Positions 1-8,106 of a DNA stretch of 64,000 nt are shown here, piece after piece; position 1 is the stretch's first letter, and every line of letters starts with the position of its first letter. The translations under genes were made by a program, and so were the position numbers. Origin of the DNA: Shinella granuli (GTDB lineage: Bacteria; Pseudomonadota; Alphaproteobacteria; Rhizobiales; Rhizobiaceae); assembly GCF_004341885.1 (NCBI RefSeq), contig NZ_SLVX01000021.1:1-64000 (forward strand), written 5' to 3'. Under the pieces are notes generated by a model that made no database searches, was not told the DNA's origin, and was given only the letters and a program-made list of their open reading frames with translations.

Positions 1-31
1 TCGTTGCAGAAAGGAAATAGGTGGCCGGATT

Positions 32-2269
32 TTACTCCGCCCGCAGCAGCATTATGCCGCCGCTACCGTGGCCGACTTTTGCACCGCCGCTCTCAAACGT
101 GCGCCCCGCGCCGTAGCCGCAGGAGTTCGCGCCCTGGCAGGTCGCAACATACTCCTTGTCGAACAGGTTGGAGACGTTCAGCGCGACACCCCAGTTGTCC
201 TTCTCGTAGCGGATGGCTGCATCGACCAGCGTGGCAGAAGGAACGCGGAGCGTGTTCTCGCGGTCCGCCCAGGACTTGCCGATGTGGCGTACGCCCGCTG
301 CAACGCTCACGCCCTGAAGCATATCGTTCTGGAACGAATAGTCCGCCCAGAGCGAAGCCGTCAGCTCCGGAACCTGGATCGGCGTGTTGCCGGCAGGCGT
401 GCCGTCGAACGCGCCGCCGGTCGCCTTGGTGACCTCCATGTCGAGATAGGTCAGCGCACCGATGAGCTTCAGCCCCTCCGTGACATTTGCCTGGATCGAA
501 GTTTCGAAGCCGCGGGCCTCCACCTCGCCGATGGCGGCCGTCTGGGGAATGCCGTTGACCGTGATCGTGCTGGGCACGTTCTCGCGCGTTATATCGAAAT
601 AGGCCGCCGTGATGAGGGCATCCATGAAGTCAGGCTGATACTTGACGCCGACTTCCCACTGCTTTGCCGTTTCCGACTTCAACAGGTTGCCGTCATTGTC
701 CGTCGAGGTCGTCGGATTGAACGAGGTCGAGTAGCTGACATAGGGCGTCAGGCCGTTTGCGAATTCATAGGCGAGTGCCGCGCGCCAGGTGAATTCGCCT
801 TCGTCGCTCTCGGTGGAGTTGGCTGCATTGATATTGTCGTCGAGCTCGGTCTTCACGAAGTCGTAACGGCCATTGAGCGTGGCAATCCATCCGCCGCCGA
901 ACTTGATCTGGTCCTGCGCATAAATGCCGAGCTGGTCGCGGCGCAGGTTCTGATCCAGGTACGGATTTCCGAGCGCCGGAATATCGACACCGTAAACCGG
1001 GTTAAGCGGATCGAGATCCAGGTTGCCGAAGCCGACGGCCTGGGCCTGGTCGATCGCGTAGTACCGGTAGTCCAGTCCAAGAAGAAGATTGTGATCCAGC
1101 GCCCCTGTCGCAAATTCCCCTTCGAGCTGGTTGTCGACCGTGAAGATATCGACATCCGTGTCATGCGCGAAGCGATAGCGGGCCAGCTTCGTGGGATCGG
1201 CCAGCGACCATCCGTTGGCATAGAGCGCGTCTTCCTTAAGCGAGACGCTCGCGTAGCGCAGGTTCTGGCGAACCGTCCAGTTGTTGTCGAACGTATGTTC
1301 GAACTCGTAGCCAATCATGGCTTGCTGGCGATCGTATTCGTCAAGGCTCTTATCGCCGTAGAACAGGTCGGTCGGGATCCGTCCCACGCCGGGCGCATCG
1401 ACGACCGTGCCGAGATACGGCAGGAAACCCGTGCTGGTGTGCGTCAGGTCGATATGCTGGTAGGAGCTGAGGATGGTAAGGCTCGTGCCCTCATCCGGCT
1501 TCCATGTCAGGCTGGGCGCGATCGTGCCGCGAAAATCCTCAGACTTGTCCGTCTCCCAGCCGCCGCCGGAAATCTTCCCTGTCAGGCGGTAGTTAAGGAC
1601 GTCGTCACTGCCGATCTTGTCGCCGAAATCCAGGCCCAGATACCCGTTGCCGAAGCTGTTGATGCCCGTCTCGACATAACGCAGCGGCTCATCGGTGGGG
1701 CGCTTGCTGACGAAATTGACGAAGCCGCCCGGATTGGCGCCGCCATAGAGCGCGGAGCTCGGCCCCTTGATGACTTCGATGCGCTCCAGGAAGAACGGAT
1801 CAACGAGGAACGTCCCGAAGCCGGTCTGGAAAAGCGAAAGCCCGTCGAGGAAGACGCCGGTCTGCTCGGCCTGGAAACCGCGAATGAAGAGCCAGTCGGT
1901 GTCGGAGTCGGTTCCGTATGTCGAGGCATTCACCCCGGCGACGTAGCGCAGCGCTTCATCGATCTTCTGGGGGCTCTGATCGTCCATCTGCTCGCGCCCG
2001 ACGACGGAGACCGATTGCGGGATCTCGTTGAGGTCCGTCGCGGCCTTGCTGCCGGTGCGCGTCGATTTTGCGACGATGCCGCGCACGGGTTCGACGCCGG
2101 TATTGGCGGCCGCATTGGGATCGCCCTGCTCGACCCGGACCTCTTCCAGCCGTGTCGCGCCTTCCGCGTCCTGTGCGAACGTGGAAAACGGTGCCAACAG
2201 TCCGATTGCCGCCGTACCGCATGCAAGCGCCAACCTCGACGGCCGCCGGTTCTTCGACTTCATCATCAT
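32..2269 (-). CDS. TonB-dependent siderophore receptor
   Basis: Outer-membrane receptor of the FhuA/FoxA-like class that imports ferric siderophores using TonB energy. The 745-residue product has a signal peptide (about residues 1-33, ending near FSTFAQ), a plug domain (about 60-175, with motifs IPQSVSVVGREQMDDQ, GVNASTYGTDSD, IEVIKGPSSALYGG and NPGGFVNFVSK) and a 22-strand-type barrel ending with NVSNLFDKEYVATCQG. Three consecutive ATG codons lie at 2269, 2266 and 2263; the first is taken. The last 20 residues after GAGRTF do not form the usual final beta-strand with a terminal aromatic residue (see findings). An AraC-type gene sits just upstream on the same strand, the usual arrangement for siderophore-responsive activation. 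The specific siderophore cannot be read from sequence. Confidence 0.9.
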   Translation of the reverse strand: MMMKSKNRRPSRLALACGTAAIGLLAPFSTFAQDAEGATRLEEVRVEQGDPNAAANTGVEPVRGIVAKSTRTGSKAATDLNEIPQSVSVVGREQMDDQSPQKIDEALRYVAGVNASTYGTDSDTDWLFIRGFQAEQTGVFLDGLSLFQTGFGTFLVDPFFLERIEVIKGPSSALYGGANPGGFVNFVSKRPTDEPLRYVETGINSFGNGYLGLDFGDKIGSDDVLNYRLTGKISGGGWETDKSEDFRGTIAPSLTWKPDEGTSLTILSSYQHIDLTHTSTGFLPYLGTVVDAPGVGRIPTDLFYGDKSLDEYDRQQAMIGYEFEHTFDNNWTVRQNLRYASVSLKEDALYANGWSLADPTKLARYRFAHDTDVDIFTVDNQLEGEFATGALDHNLLLGLDYRYYAIDQAQAVGFGNLDLDPLNPVYGVDIPALGNPYLDQNLRRDQLGIYAQDQIKFGGGWIATLNGRYDFVKTELDDNINAANSTESDEGEFTWRAALAYEFANGLTPYVSYSTSFNPTTSTDNDGNLLKSETAKQWEVGVKYQPDFMDALITAAYFDITRENVPSTITVNGIPQTAAIGEVEARGFETSIQANVTEGLKLIGALTYLDMEVTKATGGAFDGTPAGNTPIQVPELTASLWADYSFQNDMLQGVSVAAGVRHIGKSWADRENTLRVPSATLVDAAIRYEKDNWGVALNVSNLFDKEYVATCQGANSCGYGAGRTFESGGAKVGHGSGGIMLLRAE

Positions 2270-2429
2270 CTGCGCATACCCCACTCGTCCCGCTCGCCTG
2301 CCTGAGCGGCCTTCCAACAATAAGGTGAGTGCTTAACTCAGTTTTAACGATCGGGCTTGTCGCATTCCGCGAAAATTGTACGTTCTTGGGCAATTTTCCG
2401 TGCGATGAACAATCGCCCGTTCGCCGGCG
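2270..2429 (-). promoter_or_regulatory. Promoter region of the siderophore receptor
   Basis: About 160 bp between the araC-type gene and the receptor gene. It is clearly more AT-rich than its surroundings and holds tracts such as AAAATTGTACG and GTTAAAACTGAGTTAAG (minus-strand sense about 2330-2390). It is the natural binding place for the neighbouring AraC regulator and an iron regulator, but I could not identify a convincing consensus operator. Confidence 0.4.
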
Positions 2430-3314
2430 TCAGGCGAGCTGCGCCTTCTGCCAATGGGCCGGCGTCGTGCCGAAATTCTTGCGAAAGACGCGGGTGAAAT
2501 GCGCCTGGTCGGCAAATCCGGTCTCGACGGCGATCTCCGTCAAGGGCTGATCGCCCTTCAAAAGCAATTGCTTGGCCCGGCGCAGCCGGGCATTCACCTG
2601 CCATTGATGGGGCGCGACGCCGGTCGAGGCCTTGAAGGCATGGCTGAAATGGGATTGCGACAGGCCGATGAGGTTGGCGAGCTCTTCGAGCCGGATGTTG
2701 CGCAAGCAGTTTTCTTCAATGAAATCGGTCGCGCGGCGCAACTGCCAGGCGGCCAGCTTGCCGCGCTTGCGGCCCGGCGCCTTGCCGAGCTTCATGACGT
2801 CGATGATCAGCGCCAGCGCCAGGCCGTCGCCGTAGAGATCGTGCAGCGGCTGCGGATTGGTGCACTCGGCGGCGATGAGCTGCGCCAACGAGAGCAGACG
2901 GTTATCGGAGAAGAACAGCTGCGGGGTGGCGAGCCGCTCCGGGTCAAGGTCCTCCGCCAGCCGCCGGCTGACCGTCTCCACGTCGAAATGCAGATCGAGA
3001 TGGCGCAGGAACTGGTGATCGGCCAGGTCTGCCCAGAGTTCGAAATTCGCGGGGATATAGGCGATCGGGCAATGCCGCCAGTCCTCGACGGACTCCGCCC
3101 CGCCCGGTGCCAGGCGGATGCGGGAATCGCCCGGCCCCCGCTTGTCGAGCAGGATGAAGAGCCGCGGGTCCCGCCCGACATAATAGCCGCCGGCACGGGC
3201 CGCGCATTCCACGTCCCAGACATCGGCGACAATGCCGTTCCAATGCCGGCGGTTGAGACCGCCGACGACGGAGAAGCCCTCGATCCTGTTCTGCATGCGC
3301 GGCTGGAACGTCAT
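2430..3314 (-). CDS. AraC family transcriptional regulator next to siderophore receptor
   Basis: About 294 residues. The C-terminal 100 residues hold the two helix-turn-helix units of AraC/XylS regulators (LEELANLIGLSQSHFSHAFK, then LTEIAVETGFADQAHFTRVFRKNFGTTP split over the second unit). The N-terminal part is an effector-binding domain without a recognised signature. Position directly upstream of the TonB receptor, on the same strand, suggests it activates receptor expression when the cognate siderophore is present, as in PchR/AlcR-like systems. ATG at 3314 is used; an in-frame TTG lies 15 bp upstream and is a possible alternative. Ligand unknown. Confidence 0.85.
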   Translation of the reverse strand: MTFQPRMQNRIEGFSVVGGLNRRHWNGIVADVWDVECAARAGGYYVGRDPRLFILLDKRGPGDSRIRLAPGGAESVEDWRHCPIAYIPANFELWADLADHQFLRHLDLHFDVETVSRRLAEDLDPERLATPQLFFSDNRLLSLAQLIAAECTNPQPLHDLYGDGLALALIIDVMKLGKAPGRKRGKLAAWQLRRATDFIEENCLRNIRLEELANLIGLSQSHFSHAFKASTGVAPHQWQVNARLRRAKQLLLKGDQPLTEIAVETGFADQAHFTRVFRKNFGTTPAHWQKAQLA

Positions 3315-3384
3315 CTTGCCCTGCGACAATTCCTTCTATTTTTTGTCAAGTTTTACCCCGATTTCCGCCGCAATGCAATATCAC

Positions 3385-3421
3385 TAAAATAAGGGAGGAG
3401 CAGCTCGTCGCCGCTCCTCCC
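3385..3421 (-). terminator. Terminator of the tctCBA operon
   Basis: Perfect 9-bp inverted repeat (GGGAGGAGC at 3393-3401 and GCTCCTCCC at 3413-3421). Read on the minus strand it is followed by TTATTTTA, which fits a Rho-independent terminator for tctA, whose stop is at 3445. Confidence 0.7.
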
Positions 3422-3444
3422 CTCCCCCGCAGGTTTTCCTGTTT

Positions 3445-4950
3445 TCAGTCTTCTTCTTGGAAAACCTCTTCACGCTTCTTCTTGACCGAAGGCAGGAAGA
3501 CGATGATGAGGACCGCCAGCGCCAGTGCCAGCAGGAACGCGCTGATCGGGCGCGTGACGAAGGTGGTCGGATCGCCGCGCGATAGGATCATGGCGCGGCG
3601 CAGGTTCTCCTCCAGCAGCGGCCCGAGCACGAAACCGAGCAGCAGCGGCGCCGGCTCGCAGCGCAGCTTCACCAGCAGGTAGCCGCCGAGGCCGAACAGC
3701 GCGACCGCATAGAGGTCGTAGACATTCGAGTTCACGCTGTAGACGCCGATCGAGCAGAAGGCCATGATGATCGGGAAGAGCACGTAATAGGGCACCGTCA
3801 GCAGCTTCACCCAGAGGCCGATCAGCGGCAGGTTCAGCACGACAAGCATCAGGTTACCGATCCACATCGAGGCGATGATGCCCCAGAACAGCGTCGGCTG
3901 CTCGGTCGCGACATTCGGCCCGGGCACGATGCCCTGGATGATCATCGCCCCGACCATCAGCGCCATAACCGGATTGGCCGGGATGCCAAGCGTCAACAGC
4001 GGGATGAACGAGGTCTGCGCGCCCGCATTGTTGGCCGATTCCGGCCCCGCGACACCGGCGATCGCCCCCTGGCCGAACTCCCCCGGATTGTCCGAGACAC
4101 GCTTTTCCACCGTGTAGGAGGCGAAGGCGGCGAGGATCGCCCCTCCCCCCGGCAGGATGCCGAGCGCCGAGCCGATGGCCGTGCCGCGCAGCACCGGGCC
4201 CGCCATGCGCCGGAAATCGTCCCTGGTCGGCCAGAGGCCGGAGACCTTGGCCATGAGCAGGCTGCGCGTCTTCTCGCCTTCGAGGTTGCGCAGGATCTCG
4301 GCGATGCCGAAGACGCCGACGGCGACCGCGACGAAGTTGAGCCCGTCGGCATATTCGCGGATGCCGAGGGTGAAGCGCGGCGTGCCGGTATAGATGTCCG
4401 TGCCGACGAGGCCGAGCAGGAGGCCCAGCGCCACCATGGCCAGCGCCTTGACGATCGAGCCATGGGCGAGCGCGATGGACGAGACGAGACCGACGACCAT
4501 CAGCGAGAAATACTCGGCCGCGCCGAACTTGAGCGCGATGGCCGTCAGGGGAATGGCGAAGATCGCGACGAGGAAGGTGGAGACCGTGCCGGCGAAGAAG
4601 GAGCCGAGCGCGGCGATGGAAAGCGCCGCCCCCGCCCTGCCCTTGCGCGCCATCTGGTAGCCGTCGATGGCGGTGACGGCGGAGGAGGATTCGCCCGGCA
4701 TGTTGATCAGGATCGCCGTGGTCGAGCCGCCATATTGCGCGCCGTAATAGATGCCGGCGAGCATGATCAGCGAGGAGACCGGCTCCAGCTTGAAGGTGAT
4801 CGGCAGGAGCATGGCGATGGTCGCCGTCGCGCCGATGCCGGGCAGCACGCCGATCAGCGTTCCGAGCAGCACGCCGATGAGGCAAAAGGCAAGGTTTTCC
4901 GGCGAGAGCGCCGTGGAGAAGCCGAGCGCGAGATTGCTGACAAGATCCAT
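3445..4950 (-). CDS. tctA: Tripartite tricarboxylate transporter large permease TctA
   Basis: 501-residue polytopic membrane protein, the large (about 12 TM) permease of the TTT family, which works with TctB and the periplasmic TctC to import tricarboxylates or other organic acids driven by an ion gradient. Typical family stretches are GVLPGIGATATIAMLLPITF (about 35-54), YGGSTTAILINMPGE and GGGAILAAFASYTVEKR. Good RBS (GGAGG) before ATG. Last gene of tctC-tctB-tctA; 9 bp separate it from tctB. The substrate cannot be assigned: TctC paralogues bind many carboxylates. Confidence 0.93.
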   Translation of the reverse strand: MDLVSNLALGFSTALSPENLAFCLIGVLLGTLIGVLPGIGATATIAMLLPITFKLEPVSSLIMLAGIYYGAQYGGSTTAILINMPGESSSAVTAIDGYQMARKGRAGAALSIAALGSFFAGTVSTFLVAIFAIPLTAIALKFGAAEYFSLMVVGLVSSIALAHGSIVKALAMVALGLLLGLVGTDIYTGTPRFTLGIREYADGLNFVAVAVGVFGIAEILRNLEGEKTRSLLMAKVSGLWPTRDDFRRMAGPVLRGTAIGSALGILPGGGAILAAFASYTVEKRVSDNPGEFGQGAIAGVAGPESANNAGAQTSFIPLLTLGIPANPVMALMVGAMIIQGIVPGPNVATEQPTLFWGIIASMWIGNLMLVVLNLPLIGLWVKLLTVPYYVLFPIIMAFCSIGVYSVNSNVYDLYAVALFGLGGYLLVKLRCEPAPLLLGFVLGPLLEENLRRAMILSRGDPTTFVTRPISAFLLALALAVLIIVFLPSVKKKREEVFQEED

Positions 4951-4959
4951 GTCCGCCTC

Positions 4960-5421
4960 CTAAAGCCGGGTCCAGGGACCGAAGCGTTCGAACGGCAGCC
5001 CGAGGGCATAGCTGAACACCAGGACGGAAAAAAGCGTGATCGCCCCGGCCAGCACCACCGCCAAGAGCGGCTTCATGCGCGAGGATGCGAAGGCGGCGAT
5101 GAGCGCGGCAAAGAACAGCGACGGCACGAAGCCGAGTCCGCGGACCGTAAGCCCGAAGAAGACGGGCGCCGGCAGGATGAACAGCATGCCGCGCAGCGCC
5201 AGCGGCCCCATGGGCTCGCCCCGCACCCGCGTCGCCTGAACGAGCACGACGACGCCGAGCAGCGTCAGGATCGCGGCGAGGATCAGCGGGAAATAGCCCG
5301 GCCCCATGCGGAAGGCCGTGCCGAGATCCAGGTTAAGGCATTGATAGATGAAGAAGCCGCCGAGCGCGATAAAGGTCAGGCCGCAGATCGCATTGGTGCT
5401 GTCGAACTGTAGTTGTTTCAT
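4960..5421 (-). CDS. tctB: Tripartite tricarboxylate transporter small subunit TctB
   Basis: 153-residue protein with four predicted hydrophobic helices (near 13-30, 42-62, 80-110 with a re-entrant break, 118-146), matching the small membrane subunit of TTT transporters. Start taken at the ATG giving MKQLQFDSTNAI because GAAGAGGGGAACCC lies directly upstream. A longer in-frame opening exists but lacks an RBS. Sits between tctC and tctA, as usual. Confidence 0.88.
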   Translation of the reverse strand: MKQLQFDSTNAICGLTFIALGGFFIYQCLNLDLGTAFRMGPGYFPLILAAILTLLGVVVLVQATRVRGEPMGPLALRGMLFILPAPVFFGLTVRGLGFVPSLFFAALIAAFASSRMKPLLAVVLAGAITLFSVLVFSYALGLPFERFGPWTRL

Positions 5422-5466
5422 GGGTTCCCCTCTTCCAGCGGCCGGGACGGCCGCGCGGGCGGTCAA

Positions 5467-5543
5467 GGCTCATGGCGGCATCGGCTGCCGCCATGAGCCG
5501 GTCCGTGCGCCGGCGGGCTGTTTCCGCCGTTATCAGCGGAAAC
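5467..5543 (-). other. Two hairpins between tctC and tctB
   Basis: Immediately after the tctC stop are two inverted repeats. One has 14-bp perfect arms (GGCTCATGGCGGCA at 5467-5480, complement at 5486-5499, 5-nt loop). The other has 8-bp arms (GTTTCCGC at 5520-5527, GCGGAAAC at 5536-5543). Neither has a U-tract. Such elements after a binding-protein gene usually protect the upstream mRNA from 3' decay, so TctC would exceed TctBA; this is inference. Confidence 0.7.
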
Positions 5544-5568
5544 GCCGCGCAGCGTTTGCGGGTTGACC

Positions 5569-6552
5569 TCAGTCAGCGTACTGGCCGGCGGCTTCGATGA
5601 CGGGCTTCCAGCGCGCGATCTCGCCTTCGAGCTTCGCCTTGAGGGCGGCCGGCGTCGCCTCTTCTTCCGCTGACGGCGCCGTGCCAAGTTCGGCAAAGCG
5701 GGCGACGACGTTGGGATCCTTCAGGGCGACCTGCAGCGACTTGGAAAGCCGCTCCGTCACCTCTGCCGGCGTGCCCTTCGGCGCATAGATGCCGTGCCAT
5801 ATGCCGACCTGGAAGCCGGCGAGGCCGGCCTCTTCCGCCGTCGGAACGTCCGGCAGGTTGTCGAGACGGGCAGGGGACGTCACCGCATAGGCCTTGATCG
5901 TGCCGCCCTGGATCTGCTTCGTCGTGTTGGTCGTCTGGTCGCACATGACGTCGACCTGGCCGCCGAGCAGGTCGGTCATCGCCGGGCCGGTGCCCTTGTA
6001 GGGAACGGTGACGAATTGCGTCTCCATGGCGCTCATCAAGAGCATGCCGCACAGATGCGAGGCCGCACCGATGCCGGCATTGGCGACGGTCACCGTGTCC
6101 TTGTTCGCCTTCATGTAGTCGATCAGGCCCTTGAGGTCGGTCGGCTCGAGGTCCTTGCGGGCGACGATGGTCATCGGCACGTCGGTGACGAGGCCGACAT
6201 ATTCGAAGCCGTCGAGCGTGTCATAGGCGAGCTTGCGGTAGAGCGTCGCGCTGGTCGCCATGCCGATATGGTGGAGCAGCAGCGTATAGCCGTCCGGGTC
6301 GGCACTCGCGACGCGGCCGGCACCCAGCGTACCGCCGGCGCCGCCGACATTCTCGACGACGATCTGCTGACCGAGGTCTTTCGACATGGATTCGGCGACA
6401 AGACGGGTCACCGTGTCGGTCGGCCCGCCGGCGGCGAAGGGCACGACCATGGTGATGGTGCGCTCCGGATAGGTCTGGCCGAGCGCAGAGGTGGCGAGCA
6501 GCGATACGGCAAGGGCCGCCGAAACGCCAAACAGGGCTTTCAAGGTCTTCAT
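5569..6552 (-). CDS. tctC: Tripartite tricarboxylate transporter substrate-binding protein TctC
   Basis: 327-residue periplasmic binding protein of the Bug/TctC family. It has a cleavable signal peptide (MKTLKALFG... cleaved after ATSALG), then the family motif TYPERTITMVVPFAAGGPTD and the second-lobe signature YKGTGPAMTDLLGGQVDVM. It captures a carboxylate and delivers it to TctAB. ATG at 6552 has RBS GGGAGGATTTG; a TTG one codon earlier is unlikely. First gene of the operon, with a 196-bp regulatory region upstream that separates it from the two-component system genes. Confidence 0.92.
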   Translation of the reverse strand: MKTLKALFGVSAALAVSLLATSALGQTYPERTITMVVPFAAGGPTDTVTRLVAESMSKDLGQQIVVENVGGAGGTLGAGRVASADPDGYTLLLHHIGMATSATLYRKLAYDTLDGFEYVGLVTDVPMTIVARKDLEPTDLKGLIDYMKANKDTVTVANAGIGAASHLCGMLLMSAMETQFVTVPYKGTGPAMTDLLGGQVDVMCDQTTNTTKQIQGGTIKAYAVTSPARLDNLPDVPTAEEAGLAGFQVGIWHGIYAPKGTPAEVTERLSKSLQVALKDPNVVARFAELGTAPSAEEEATPAALKAKLEGEIARWKPVIEAAGQYAD

Positions 6553-6665
6553 CAAATCCTCCCGATGAAATGCCCGGCCGGCGTGGCTCCTCCCGCGCCG
6601 GTCCTGGATGCCCCAAAGGGCGCTCGCGGAGGCGAGTCGGCAAGCGGCGAGGGGACTTTACGGGT

Positions 6666-6744
6666 GAGTTTACGGCGGTAAACTCGGCGCGATGGGTGGA
6701 GACGGGAACAAAGCGGCATGGCGATGGGTGGAAATCCACCCATC
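6666..6744. promoter_or_regulatory. Palindromic activator sites upstream of tctCBA
   Basis: Two strong palindromes upstream of tctC: GAGTTTAC (6666-6673) with GTAAACTC (6678-6685), and GATGGGTGGA (6723-6732) with TCCACCCATC (6735-6744, 2-bp centre). An extra GATGGGTGGA half site lies at 6691-6700, exactly 32 bp from the second. They sit between the response regulator stop and tctC, as expected for upstream activating sequences of an NtrC/DctD-class protein. I could not find a clear -24/-12 sigma-54 promoter downstream. Confidence 0.55.
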
Positions 6745-6750
6745 TGCTCC

Positions 6751-8106
6751 TTAAAAATCGTCCTGAAGCAGGCCGGAACCTAGATTTTTATCCAGCCCGT
6801 ACTTCTGCATCTTCTCGTATAGCGTCTTGCGGGAGACGCCGAGCTGCTCGTAGACGGGCTTCAGACTGCCGCCGTGGGCGGCCAGCGCCGAGGCGATCAG
6901 CCCCCGCTCATAGGCAGCGACCTTGTCGGCGAGGCGTTGCGGACCCGTTTCCGGCCCGGCTTCATCCGGCGCGGTGTCGAGCCCCAGCACCAGCCGGTCG
7001 GCGAAGTTGCGCAGCTCCCGTACATTGCCCGGCCAGCTCCGGCCGGCAATGTCCGCCGTCAACTCCGGCGGCACGTCCATGTCGCTGCGGCCATACCGCG
7101 CCGCAGCCTCGCGCACGAGCTGGAGGAAGAGGAGGGGGATATCCGCCCGGCGCTGTGCCAGCGCGGGCACATGCAGCGTCGCGACATTGAGCCGGTAGAG
7201 CAGATCCGCCCGGAAGCGCCCGGCCGCCACCTCCTCCGCAAGGTCCACCTTGCTGGTCGCGATGAAGCGCACGTCGAGCGCAACGGGCTCGTTGGAGCCG
7301 AGGCGGGTGATGACGCGCTCCTGCAGCACGCGCAGGAACTTCGCCTGCAGGTCGAAGGGCATGGAGCCGATCTCGTCGAGCAGGATCGTGCCGCCGCGCC
7401 CGTGCTCGAACTTGCCGAAGCGCGGCCGCAGGGCGCCGGGAAACGCCCCCGCCTCATGGCCGAAAAGCTCGCTCTCGATCAGGTTCTCCGGCAGGGCCGC
7501 GCAGTTGATGGCGATGAAGGGACGGTTCGCCCGGGCGCTGATATCGTGCAGCGCGCGCGCCACCACCTCCTTGCCCACACCGGTCTCGCCGATGATGAGC
7601 GTATCGGCATCCGTCGCGCCGATCGCCCGCAGCCTGTAGCGCAGGTCCACCATGACCTGCGTGCGCCCCGGCAGCCGGGCCTCGATATCATCCCGCTTGC
7701 CGGCAACCGCGCGCAGGCGGCGGTTCTCCAGCACCAGGCTGCGACGGTCCATCGCGCGGCGGATGATGCCAGCGAGATGCTGGGCCGTGAACGGCTTTTC
7801 GAGGAAATCGTAGACGCCGGCCCGCATGGCGCTGACCGCTAGCTGCACATCCGCATGCCCGGTCACCAGAATGACCGGCACTTCCGGGTCCACTTCGCGG
7901 ATGCGCTGCAGCAGCGTCATGCCGTCCATGCCCGGCATGCGGATATCGCTGACCACCACGCCATCAAAGGCGTAGCCGATGAGCTCCAGCACCGGCTCCG
8001 CACTGGCGAAGGTATCCACCGTCAGGTCGAACAGCTCCAGCGCCTGCGCCGAGGACCGCCGCATCTCCTCTTCATCGTCGATCAGCAGGATGCGCGGCCC
8101 GCTCAT
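6751..8106 (-). CDS. DctD/NtrC-class sigma-54 response regulator
   Basis: 451 residues: receiver domain (1-120, phospho-acceptor Asp54 in VVSDIRMPGMDG), AAA+ sigma-54 interaction domain (about 145-370; Walker A GETGVGKE at 173-180; Walker B GGTILLDEIG) and a Fis-type HTH at the C-terminus (YEQLGVSRKTLYEKMQKYGL). The sigma-54 contact loop, normally GAFTGA, reads GAFPGA here (Pro223). Overlaps the kinase gene by 4 bp and is transcribed just before tctCBA, so it most likely activates that transporter. TctD proteins of enterobacteria are OmpR-type, so this pairing is different in kind. Confidence 0.88.
   Translation of the reverse strand: MSGPRILLIDDEEEMRRSSAQALELFDLTVDTFASAEPVLELIGYAFDGVVVSDIRMPGMDGMTLLQRIREVDPEVPVILVTGHADVQLAVSAMRAGVYDFLEKPFTAQHLAGIIRRAMDRRSLVLENRRLRAVAGKRDDIEARLPGRTQVMVDLRYRLRAIGATDADTLIIGETGVGKEVVARALHDISARANRPFIAINCAALPENLIESELFGHEAGAFPGALRPRFGKFEHGRGGTILLDEIGSMPFDLQAKFLRVLQERVITRLGSNEPVALDVRFIATSKVDLAEEVAAGRFRADLLYRLNVATLHVPALAQRRADIPLLFLQLVREAAARYGRSDMDVPPELTADIAGRSWPGNVRELRNFADRLVLGLDTAPDEAGPETGPQRLADKVAAYERGLIASALAAHGGSLKPVYEQLGVSRKTLYEKMQKYGLDKNLGSGLLQDDF

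Noticed and set aside
68-2305. A 745-codon plus-strand open frame opposite the siderophore receptor
   Set aside because: High-GC shadow of the receptor gene: composition is Arg/Ala/Val-rich without domain signatures or RBS, and the minus-strand protein is a clear receptor.
3454-5412. Glu/Arg/Asp-rich plus-strand frames across tctA and tctB
   Set aside because: Composition typical of antisense to hydrophobic membrane proteins in GC-rich DNA; no start signal.
6556-6665. Sigma-54 promoter for tctC
   Set aside because: No GG-N10-GC with a TGGCAC/TTGC context could be placed convincingly, so I did not annotate one despite the NtrC-class regulator.
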